From JBLMXQ01 sp050257855 (lineage in GTDB: Bacteria > Acidobacteriota > Vicinamibacteria > Vicinamibacterales > CAVVIG01): DNA of 64,000 nucleotides. Positions 51,765-58,687 of this stretch are shown one piece after another. The stretch lies in the NCBI GenBank assembly GCA_050257855.1, contig JBLMXQ010000032.1, forward strand, positions 1 to 64,000. The letters are read 5' to 3'. How positions within the stretch are numbered: position 1 is the first letter of the stretch; each line of letters begins with the position of its first letter. The notes under the pieces are model-generated. The model had not been told where the DNA came from and did not search any database. It worked only from the letters and a program-made list of their open reading frames with translations. The translations under genes and the position numbers were made by a program.

Positions 51765-52973
51765 ATGCGACCATTCACCTCGACTATTTCCATCGACGAG
51801 GCGCGGGCGCGCGTCGCCGCCGCCGTGCGGCCGATCGCACGAACCGAGCGCGTGCTGCTCGCCGACGCCGCGGGCCGCGTCGCGGCCGCGGACGCAGCCG
51901 CCGCGATCGACGTGCCACCGTTCGCGCGCTCGGCGATGGACGGCTACGCGGTCATCGCGGCCGACACCGGCGGTGCAACGCGCGCTGCGCCTCGCGTCCT
52001 GCGCATCGTCGAGCGGGTCTTCACCGGCGCGCCGCCCTCTCGAACCGTGGCCCCGGGAACGTGCGCGGAGATCGCGACCGGCGCACCCATGCCGATCGGC
52101 GCCGACGCCGTCGTGATGGTCGAGGACACCGCGCCCGCCGGTGACGACCGCGTGGCGGTGATGGCGCCGGCGGCGGCGCAGCAGAACATCGGCCGGCGCG
52201 GCGCGGACATCGCTGCCGGCGGCGCCGTCGTCCGCGCGGGCGACGTGCTGACGCCGGCGCGGGTGGGCGCGCTCGCCGCAGTGGGTATGGCCGACGTCGA
52301 GGTGTATGCCAGGCCGCGGGTGGCGATCCTGTCGACCGGCAACGAGGTGGTCGAGCCGGGCCGGCCGCTGGGCGGCGGCCAGATCTACGACGTCAACCGG
52401 TTCACGCTCGCTGCGGTCGTCTCGTCGCAGGGCGGCATTCCAGACGTCCGCTCGTCCGTCGCCGATACGCTCGACGGGCTCACGCGCGCCCTCGACGCGT
52501 GCTCGGACGCGGACGTCATCGTCTTCTCCGGCGGGAGCTCCGTCGGGGAACGCGATCTGATCGTCGACGCGATCGCGCGCCGCGGAGAGATGATCTTTCA
52601 CGGGGTGGCGGTCAAGCCGGGAAAGCCGACGGCGTTCGCGCTCGTCGGCGGGACGCCGTTCTTCGGGATGCCCGGCAATCCGACCTCGTGCCTCTCGAAC
52701 GCGTACATCCTCCTGATCCCGTTCCTGCGCGCGACCGCGCGGCTGCCGCCGCTCGAGCCGCGGACCATCCGCCTGCCCCTCGCGCGTCGCATCGTGTCGA
52801 CCGCCGGCCGCCATCAGTTCTACACGGTGCGGATCGCCGACGGCCGCGCCTGGCCCGCGTTCAAGGGCTCGGGCGACATCACGAGCATGTCCCAGGCGGA
52901 CGGCTACATCGAGATCGAGGCGGACAGGGGCGGGGTGGAAGAGGGCGAAACGGTGGAAGTGGTGAAGTGGTGA
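51765..52973 (+). CDS. moeA: Molybdopterin molybdenumtransferase MoeA
   Basis: A 402-residue enzyme that inserts molybdate into adenylylated molybdopterin. Domains follow the usual order: N-terminal domain with PPFARSAMDGYAV (about 55-67), GADAVVMVEDT, then the MPT domain with STGNEVVEPG, DVIVFSGGSSVGERDL, KPGKPTAFALVGGTPFFGMP and GNPTSCLSNA. The C-terminal beta domain ends GETVEVVKW. Its stop codon lies inside the start of a GTGGTGA repeat tract, so the last residues may have been reshaped by the repeat. Confidence 0.95.
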   Translation: MRPFTSTISIDEARARVAAAVRPIARTERVLLADAAGRVAAADAAAAIDVPPFARSAMDGYAVIAADTGGATRAAPRVLRIVERVFTGAPPSRTVAPGTCAEIATGAPMPIGADAVVMVEDTAPAGDDRVAVMAPAAAQQNIGRRGADIAAGGAVVRAGDVLTPARVGALAAVGMADVEVYARPRVAILSTGNEVVEPGRPLGGGQIYDVNRFTLAAVVSSQGGIPDVRSSVADTLDGLTRALDACSDADVIVFSGGSSVGERDLIVDAIARRGEMIFHGVAVKPGKPTAFALVGGTPFFGMPGNPTSCLSNAYILLIPFLRATARLPPLEPRTIRLPLARRIVSTAGRHQFYTVRIADGRAWPAFKGSGDITSMSQADGYIEIEADRGGVEEGETVEVVKW

Positions 52974-53036
52974 TGTGGTGAAGGGTGACGTAGTGATGTG
53001 GTGATGCGATGATGGGTGATGGGGTGAGGGTACGAG
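52955..53036. repeat. GGTGA-type repeat tract, left arm of a small element
   Basis: Consecutive degenerate units GGTGAAGT / GGTGATGT / GGTGAAGG / AGTGATGT / GGTGATGC fill the space after moeA. GGTGATGTGGTGAAGGG (52969-52985) recurs as a perfect reverse complement at 53302-53318, the two arms enclosing the four-helix-bundle remnant. Confidence 0.8.
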
Positions 53037-53055
53037 ATGTGCATCGTCGCAGAGC

Positions 53056-53202
53056 GTGTCCGAACAGAGCGACGAGCTTCAGAAGCGCACGCGCCAGTTT
53101 GCGCTCGATGTCATCGAACTCGTGAAGACGATGCCGGGTACGGAACCGGCGGCGTCCATCAAGCGCCAACTGACGAAGGCCGGCACCGGCGTCGCCGCCT
53201 GA
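53056..53202 (+). CDS. Truncated four-helix-bundle (S23/IVP-type) protein
   Basis: A 48-codon GTG-started frame: SDELQKRTRQFALDVIELVK, then PAASIKRQLTKAGTGVAA and TGA. This is the N-terminal helix pair of the small S23/four-helix-bundle family (TIGR02436-like), whose next residues would be ANYREA and about 70 more. The stop falls exactly at the A-N junction, so the gene is cut to less than half of the usual ~120 residues. A short hairpin ACGGGC-ACA-GCCCGT follows at 53223-53237. Its repeat arms (52955-53036 and 53273-53325) suggest a mobile or excised unit. Confidence 0.7.
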   Translation: MSEQSDELQKRTRQFALDVIELVKTMPGTEPAASIKRQLTKAGTGVAA

Positions 53203-53272
53203 CGGCAATTTTTTCAGCCATGACGGGCACAGCCCGTTTCAACGAGCGCCGTCACCGGCACCGTTGACTTTC

Positions 53273-53325
53273 TCCACCCCATCACCCCTTCACCCCTTCA
53301 CCCCTTCACCACATCACCAAGTTCA
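53273..53325. repeat. GGTGA-type repeat tract, right (inverted) arm
   Basis: TTCACCCC and ATCACC units, the reverse complement of the left arm, including the exact 17-bp match at 53302-53318. The tract ends at the stop codon of the zinc-ribbon gene. The space 53203-53272 between gene and arm holds only the small hairpin. Confidence 0.8.
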
Positions 53326-53787
53326 CCGCCTCCCCACCCTCCGCTCGTACTCCTGCTCGAGCACGTCGGCCGTGTGGAGATCGAACGCCGGCGCCGTTCG
53401 CTCGTAGCCGCCGCGGAACTCGGCGTGGCAGCGGTAGCAGACGGTGAGTTCCTTGAGGCGGCCGTACACGACCAGATCGAGCAGCACCGCGCCGGCCAGG
53501 ATGCCGTAGGCGATCAGATCGCGGCCGAACCAGTAGAAGCCGGCGCTGACGGCGGCGCCGACGACGACGACGGTCAGACCCACCTTCGGATCGAAGTCCT
53601 TGCGCGTGTAGAAATCGCCGCCCCCGCACACCGGACAGGCATCGACGGCGCGGTCGGCGCGCTCCGCATCGGTCACCGCGATCGGGATGTCGCGGCCGCA
53701 GCGGCCGCACCGGATTGCCGCCGGCGCGTCGGCGGCACGCACGGGCAGACCGGCATCGCACTTCGGGCACTTCGCGAGGATCTCCAT
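53323..53787 (-). CDS. Zinc-ribbon membrane protein
   Basis: A 154-residue protein with three CxxC knuckle pairs: AKCPKCDAG and IRCGRCGRD at the N-terminus, DACPVCGGGDF in the middle and TVCYRCHAEF near the end. Two hydrophobic segments (GLTVVVVGAAVSAGFYWF, IAYGILAGAVLLDLVVYG) lie between the last two. Probably a membrane-anchored zinc ribbon; the partner is unknown. It lies 19 nt after the membrane gene upstream and looks co-transcribed. Confidence 0.8.
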   Translation of the reverse strand: MEILAKCPKCDAGLPVRAADAPAAIRCGRCGRDIPIAVTDAERADRAVDACPVCGGGDFYTRKDFDPKVGLTVVVVGAAVSAGFYWFGRDLIAYGILAGAVLLDLVVYGRLKELTVCYRCHAEFRGGYERTAPAFDLHTADVLEQEYERRVGRR

Positions 53788-53806
53788 CGGGTCCGCCCTG
53801 CCCCGC

Positions 53807-54598
53807 CTACACGGGAACGCGCGTGGCCAGCAGGATGTACTTCGCCAGCACCTCGCCCACCACGACCGTGAAGAAGTCGACGTAGAGAATGCCGGTGGCG
53901 GACTGCGTCGAGCGGATCTTGGCGGTTTCCCAGGTCAGGTACGACAGCACGGCGGGCCCGGCCAGCCCGAAGAGCACGCGCTGCCAGAAGAAGATGCCGT
54001 CGAGCGAGAAGATGTAGTGATGGAAGCTCGGGCCGAGCCCGGGCTGCCACGTCGCGATCGCGAGGAAGACGGCCGCCGCGACGACGGCGATCCGCAGCAC
54101 CATCGACGCGATGTGCACGCGCACGATCGACTGGAGGTGATCGATCCGCATCGACGGGATGACCAGGTACCAGTGTCCGAGCACCATCGCCGTGCAGGCG
54201 CCGCCGAGAAACGCCGCCGACGTCAGAAAGCTGGCGATCGTGAGCGCCTGCACCGTGATCGGGCGCCCGGCAGCCACCGCAACGGCCTGCGCGGCCAGCG
54301 CGGCCGCGCCCGCGCCGATGCCGATCCGCAGGATGGCCGGACGGACCGACGCGAGCATCCGGCCGACCGTCGCCCAGTACAGGACGACGGCGGCTTCGGC
54401 GATCACCAGCGCGGCCAGGGCGATCGTCCCGACCGTTCCCGCCGCTCCCGGCGGCCTGAACGCGAACGCCACGGCGATGAGGATCGCCGCCATGCCGGCG
54501 TTGAAGCGGAAGAACTTCACGCCCGCCTCGCGCGACACGACGGCGAGCGTGAAAACGATGCCGATGCCCAGATGGGCGAGGAAGAGGAAGAGGACCAA
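53807..54598 (-). CDS. Polytopic membrane protein of unknown function
   Basis: A 263-residue protein with about eight hydrophobic segments and a conserved-looking loop, LGHWYLVIPSMRIDHLQS, before TM6. The start is a TTG (54598) directly after the SOD stop codon; an internal start is possible. I recognise no family. Its position directly behind SOD and before the zinc-ribbon gene suggests one transcript. Confidence 0.7.
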   Translation of the reverse strand: MVLFLFLAHLGIGIVFTLAVVSREAGVKFFRFNAGMAAILIAVAFAFRPPGAAGTVGTIALAALVIAEAAVVLYWATVGRMLASVRPAILRIGIGAGAAALAAQAVAVAAGRPITVQALTIASFLTSAAFLGGACTAMVLGHWYLVIPSMRIDHLQSIVRVHIASMVLRIAVVAAAVFLAIATWQPGLGPSFHHYIFSLDGIFFWQRVLFGLAGPAVLSYLTWETAKIRSTQSATGILYVDFFTVVVGEVLAKYILLATRVPV

Positions 54599-55198
<600 letters not shown>

Positions 55199-55268
55199 CG
55201 GGCGTCCCTCCTTGTTGCGTCGGTCGTTTGCAGAACCGATGGATCGTACTTCGGAGGGCCGGAAGGGG

Positions 55269-56399
55269 TCAAAGGAGGGTGAGCATGCGGTCGAGTGCCA
55301 CCTTCGCCCAGTGCTTCTCGTCGGCCGGCACGACAATGCGGTTGTGCACCTCGCCGTCGAGCAGTCCCTCGAGCACCCACAGGAGATGATTGGGCGACAC
55401 GCGGAACATCGTCGAGCAGAGGCACCCGAACTGGTCGAGCGACACGACCGTGCGATCGGGTTCGAGCAGGCGCGCCAGGCGGCTCACCAGGTGGATCTCG
55501 GTTCCGACGGCCCAGGTCGATCCGGCCGGGCTCTCGCTGACACGCCTGATGATGTGTTCGGTGGAGCCCGACTCGTCGGCGGCCTGCACGACCTCCCACG
55601 GCACCTCGGGGTGGACGATCACGTGCACGCCCGGGTGCTGCCGCCGCACCGCCTCGACCTGCCGGACCGTGAACCGCGCGTGAACCGAGCAGTGGCCCTT
55701 CCAGAGAATGATGCGCGCGCGCTTCACCGCCTCGGGATCGAGACCGCCCCACGCTTCGTCGGGATCCCACACCACCATCTCGTCGAGCGGGACGCCGAGC
55801 GCGTACGCCGTATTCCGGCCGAGGTGCTGATCGGGCAGGAACAGGATGCGCTCGCCCCTGGCCCACGCCCACTTCAGCGCCGATGCGGCGTTCGCCGACG
55901 TGCACACGAGGCCGCCGCGCTCGCCGCAGAACGCCTTGATCGACGCCGCGGAGTTGACGTAGGTGACCGGCACGACGTCCCGCACGCCCATGCCGGCGAG
56001 GTCGCTCCAGCACATGTGCACCTGCTCGGGATCGGCCATGTCGGCCATCGAGCAGCCGGCGGCGAGGTCGGGCAGGATGACGCGCTGGTGCTCGCGGCTC
56101 AGCACGTCCGCGCTCTCGGCCATGAAGTGCACGCCGCAGAAGACGATGTAGTCGGCCTCGGGATGGCGGCCGACCTGCCGCGCGAGCTTGAACGAATCGC
56201 CCGTGTAGTCGGCGAACTTGATCACCTCGTCGCGCTGGTAGTGATGGCCGAGGATCACGAGACGGCGGCCGAGCGCCGCCTTCGCGGCGGCGATGCGGTG
56301 ATCCATCTCCTCGTCGGAGAGGCCGACGTAGCGATCGGGCAGCGGCTGGCGCTCGGAGAGGTGGTCCTTCTCGTACGCGGTGAGCACGGGGATCTGCAT
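55269..56399 (-). CDS. nadA: Quinolinate synthase A
   Basis: NadA condenses iminoaspartate with DHAP to quinolinate for de novo NAD, using a 4Fe-4S cluster. The 376 residues include VILGHHYQRDEVIKFADYTGDSF, VFCGVHFMAESADVL (first Cys), GGLVCTSANAA, ILFLPDQHLGRN, GHCSVHARFTVRQV and EIHLVSRLARL. FGCLCSTMFRV near the end gives the last cluster cysteine, with MSPNHLLWVLEGL-type context. The ATG at 56399 is the best family start; a TTG 8 codons earlier is possible. Upstream is a hairpin with a T-run (56436-56475) inside the presumed leader. Confidence 0.96.
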   Translation of the reverse strand: MQIPVLTAYEKDHLSERQPLPDRYVGLSDEEMDHRIAAAKAALGRRLVILGHHYQRDEVIKFADYTGDSFKLARQVGRHPEADYIVFCGVHFMAESADVLSREHQRVILPDLAAGCSMADMADPEQVHMCWSDLAGMGVRDVVPVTYVNSAASIKAFCGERGGLVCTSANAASALKWAWARGERILFLPDQHLGRNTAYALGVPLDEMVVWDPDEAWGGLDPEAVKRARIILWKGHCSVHARFTVRQVEAVRRQHPGVHVIVHPEVPWEVVQAADESGSTEHIIRRVSESPAGSTWAVGTEIHLVSRLARLLEPDRTVVSLDQFGCLCSTMFRVSPNHLLWVLEGLLDGEVHNRIVVPADEKHWAKVALDRMLTLL

Positions 56400-56435
56400 G
56401 TGCGCTTGTGAAACTTTTCTCAATCCAGGGAGACG

Positions 56436-56475
56436 AAAAAGCCAAGCCCCGGCCCCCGAGGGGACAAGGCTTGGC
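56436..56475 (-). terminator. Rho-independent-type hairpin in the nadA leader
   Basis: On the minus strand GCCAAGCC (56475-56468) and GGCTTGGC (56448-56441) form an 8-bp stem around an inner CCCC/GGGG pairing. Five T residues follow (56440-56436), then 36 nt to the nadA ATG. TATACT (56490-56485) upstream is the only good -10, which would put this terminator inside the nadA transcript as an attenuator. Otherwise it ends mqnE transcription. Confidence 0.7.
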
Positions 56476-56484
56476 GTCGATTTC

Positions 56485-56490
56485 AGTATA
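56485..56490 (-). promoter_or_regulatory. Candidate -10 element for nadA
   Basis: TATACT on the minus strand, about 10 nt before the hairpin at 56475. The -35 region (CTCAGC near 56513-56508) is poor. If used, the transcript begins immediately before the terminator hairpin. Confidence 0.4.
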
Positions 56491-56512
56491 GCACCTGGGG
56501 TCCCGGGGCTGA

Positions 56513-56626
56513 GCCGGGACGGCCTGAAGGCCGTCCCCTACCAAGGCCGTCCCCTACCGAACGCCGGGACGGCCTGAAGGCCGTCCCCTACCGATTGCCC
56601 GGACAACCGGAAGGCCGTCCCCTGCC
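56513..56626. repeat. Tandem array of the dispersed palindrome
   Basis: Four adjoining copies of the GGACGGCCT-GA-AGGCCGTCC hairpin plus CCTACC: an intact one (56515-56542), a right half (56543-56558), an intact one (56563-56592) and a degenerate one (56597-56625). They fill the space between mqnE and the nadA leader and all point the same way. Confidence 0.85.
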
Positions 56627-56634
56627 GGAACGCT

Positions 56635-57777
56635 CTACGCGTGGGCGACGACGTTGTACAGCGTGTCGCGCTGCACCGGTTCCCGGCCGGCCGCGCGGAT
56701 GAGCCGCTCGATCTCCTTCGGCGTCATCGACGTCGGCGTCCGCGACCCTGCCATGTGGTAGATCTTCTCCTCCTGCACCGTCCCGTCGAGGTCGTCGGCG
56801 CCGAACCACAGCGCGGTCTGCGCCACTTCGATCCCGGTCGCAATCCAGAACGCCTTCACGTGCGGAATGTTGTCGAGGACCAGCCGCGACACGGCGTGCA
56901 CGCGCAGCGTGTCGGCCGCGCTCGGCGGCGGAAGCTTCCGCATCTGGTTGTTGTCGGGATGGAACGCGAGCGGAATGAACGCCTGGAACCCGCCGGTCTC
57001 CTCCTGCAGCGCCCGCGCGCGGAGCATGTGGTCGACGCGCTCCTCCGACGTCTCGATGTGGCCGTAGAGCATCGTGACGTTCGTGCGCATGCCGAGCCCG
57101 TGCGCCAGCCGGTGAATGGCCAGATACCGGTCGGCGTCGCACTTGTCGTCGGCGATCTTCCGCCGGACGCGTTCGGCGAAGATCTCGGCGCCGCCGCCGG
57201 GCAGCGAGTCGAGGCCGGCGGCCATCAGCTCGCGCAGCACCCGTTCGTCGGTCATGCCGTACAGATCCGCGAAGAACGCGATCTCGACCGCCGTGAAGCA
57301 CTTCAGCGTCACGTCCGGGCGGATGCGCTTGAAGCCGCGCAGCATGTCCGTATAGTAGGAGAACGGCAGGTCGGGATGCAGGCCGTTGACGACGTGAATC
57401 TCGGTGAGCGGCTGGTGCTGGCGCTGCCGGAGCTTGTCCCACACCTGCTCGAGCGACAGCGTGTAGGCGCCGGCATCGCCCGGCTGCAGACGCGCAAACG
57501 AACAGAACAGACAGCTCGCCACGCAGACGTTGGTGGCCTCGAGGCGCAGGTTGAAGTTGTAGAAAGCCTGCGCGCCGTACCGCTTCTCGCGCTCGCGGTT
57601 CGCGAGCCAGCCGACGGCGAGCAGATCCGGCGTGTCGCAGAGGCGGACCCCGTCTTCGATCGACAGCCGCACTCCCGCGTCGAGTTTCCCCGCGATATCC
57701 AGGAGGCCGGCCGCGCGGAGGCGGGCCAGGGGCACATGGTGAGATGGTGAAGGGGTGAAGGGGTGAAGGGACGTCAC
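56635..57777 (-). CDS. mqnE: Aminodeoxyfutalosine synthase
   Basis: MqnE is a radical-SAM enzyme of the futalosine pathway to menaquinone. It joins 3-enolpyruvoyl-benzoate-derived substrate and SAM to aminodeoxyfutalosine. Visible are the CVASCLFC cluster motif (CxxxCxxC, about residue 84-91), AFYNFNLRLEATNVC, EIHVVNGLHPDLPFSYY, GLDSLPGGGAEIF and the family end PVQRDTLYNVV. CofH/MqnC relatives are excluded mainly by the GGGAEIF and DTLYNV pattern. The first ~14 codons are GGTGA-repeat sequence; a GTG at 57735 may be the real start. Confidence 0.9.
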   Translation of the reverse strand: MTSLHPFTPSPSHHVPLARLRAAGLLDIAGKLDAGVRLSIEDGVRLCDTPDLLAVGWLANREREKRYGAQAFYNFNLRLEATNVCVASCLFCSFARLQPGDAGAYTLSLEQVWDKLRQRQHQPLTEIHVVNGLHPDLPFSYYTDMLRGFKRIRPDVTLKCFTAVEIAFFADLYGMTDERVLRELMAAGLDSLPGGGAEIFAERVRRKIADDKCDADRYLAIHRLAHGLGMRTNVTMLYGHIETSEERVDHMLRARALQEETGGFQAFIPLAFHPDNNQMRKLPPPSAADTLRVHAVSRLVLDNIPHVKAFWIATGIEVAQTALWFGADDLDGTVQEEKIYHMAGSRTPTSMTPKEIERLIRAAGREPVQRDTLYNVVAHA

Positions 57778-57809
57778 GAGATCACCATTTCACCACTTCA
57801 CCACATTCA
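57733..57809. repeat. Compact GGTGA/TCACC inverted repeat at the mqnE start
   Basis: GGTGAGAT, GGTGAAGG, GGTGAAGG, GGTGAAGG units (57738-57770) face TCACCATT, TCACCACT, TCACCACA units (57782-57805) around ACGTCACGAGA. It looks like the two arms of the 52955-53325 element joined with nothing between. It overlaps the 5' end of mqnE and abuts yjbQ. Confidence 0.75.
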
Positions 57810-57814
57810 AGTTT

Positions 57815-58318
57815 TCAGCGGATGCCCCAGATCTGGACGCGCAGCGAGCGGGCGCGCGGGCCATCGAGCTCCGCCATCAGAATCCGCTGCCACTGGCCGA
57901 GCACGACTTCGCCGCCGCTGACCTGCAGGGTGAGGCTGTGGCCCAGGAGCAGGGCGCGCAGGTGCGAGTCGGCGTTCATGCGGTCGCAGTCGGAGTGCGC
58001 CGGGTCGTTGTGCATCCACTCGGCGTCGCGCGCCACCATCTGCTCGAGAAAGCGCCTGATGTCGGACAGCAGCGCCGTCTGGAACTCGTTGATGAACAGC
58101 GCGCAGGTCGTGTGCATCGACCAGATGCTGACGAGGCCCTCGCGGACCTCGAAGCGCCGGACGAACTCCATGATGCGGCCGGTCAGATCCACCAGCTCGA
58201 TCCGCTGATCGGTCTGGACGACGAGCGTCTCGCCGTGAATCGTCAGGCCGCCGGCCGTCGCCGAAGCCACGTGCTCGACGGGCTTCTCGCGGACGGTCAC
58301 GACCGAACTCTTGCTCAT
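57815..58318 (-). CDS. yjbQ: YjbQ family protein (UPF0047, secondary thiamine-phosphate-synthase-like)
   Basis: A 167-residue UPF0047 protein: EHVASATAGGLTIHGETLVV, SMHTTCALFINEFQTALLSD (conserved His/Thr/Cys/Asn cluster), HNDPAHSDCDRMNADSHLRALLLG and VLGQWQRILMAELDGPRARS. Some members show weak thiamine-phosphate synthase activity; the true role is unknown. It is slightly longer than typical because of an added N-terminal SKSSVVTVREKPVE. GGAAGGGGA precedes the ATG. No operon partner other than mqnE downstream, across the compact repeat. Confidence 0.92.
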   Translation of the reverse strand: MSKSSVVTVREKPVEHVASATAGGLTIHGETLVVQTDQRIELVDLTGRIMEFVRRFEVREGLVSIWSMHTTCALFINEFQTALLSDIRRFLEQMVARDAEWMHNDPAHSDCDRMNADSHLRALLLGHSLTLQVSGGEVVLGQWQRILMAELDGPRARSLRVQIWGIR

Positions 58319-58432
58319 GCGGTCCCCTTCCGGGCTCGATCCGGCGCACGGCGTCGCCGTGCACACGCCAACAGGATATGTTAAGCAAAAACAACGAAAG
58401 GAGGCAAACCGACCCGGACGGTCCGCCCCTCT

Positions 58433-58441
58433 TGCTATACT
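58433..58441 (+). promoter_or_regulatory. Extended -10 promoter of the B12 operon
   Basis: TGC-TATACT (58433-58441) is an extended -10 with no clear -35. It sits just upstream of the cobalamin riboswitch, so the transcript should begin near 58448. Confidence 0.55.
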
Positions 58442-58447
58442 GCCGGA

Positions 58448-58680
58448 TGCAGTGCCGGCCGACGGCCGGCGGCTGCACCGACAACTCGACGCTCGCCCCG
58501 GCGGCCACGCGAAGTGGGTGCGAAGCCCACACGGTCCCGCCACTGTAAGCGGGGAGCGGCACGTCATCGACGTCACTGGGCGTTCCTGCCCGGGAAGACC
58601 GACGCGCCGCGCTGATCCGCGAGTCAGGAAACCTGGCCACCCCGGGGGCGTCCTTCACCGGCGCGCGAGACGCCGGAAGG
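58448..58680 (+). ncRNA. Cobalamin riboswitch with Shine-Dalgarno-sequestering hairpin
   Basis: Signature elements in order: GGTGCGAAGCCC (58517-58528), ACGGTCCCGCCACTGTAAGC (58531-58550), GTCACTGGGCGTT, CCCGGGAAGACCGACGCG (58590-58607) and the B12 box GAGTCAGGAAACCTGGCC (58621-58638). An extra strong hairpin GCCGGCC-GAC-GGCCGGC lies at 58454-58470. Downstream, CCTT/CCGGCG (58652-58663) pairs with CGCCGG/AAGG (58671-58680), hiding the ribosome site of btuB. Binding of adenosylcobalamin should therefore repress translation. Confidence 0.95.
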
Positions 58681-58687
58681 AGCACCG

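Noticed and set aside
52955..53325. GGTGA repeat tracts as a possible CRISPR array.
   Set aside because: Units are 8-9 bp, degenerate and contiguous without spacers, and they invert across the central gene.
56400..56490. NAD+-I (nadA motif) riboswitch, expected in Acidobacteriota before nadA.
   Set aside because: The conserved ACAACCCC/GGUUGG-type segments I recall are not present in the short leader; only a terminator-like hairpin is visible.
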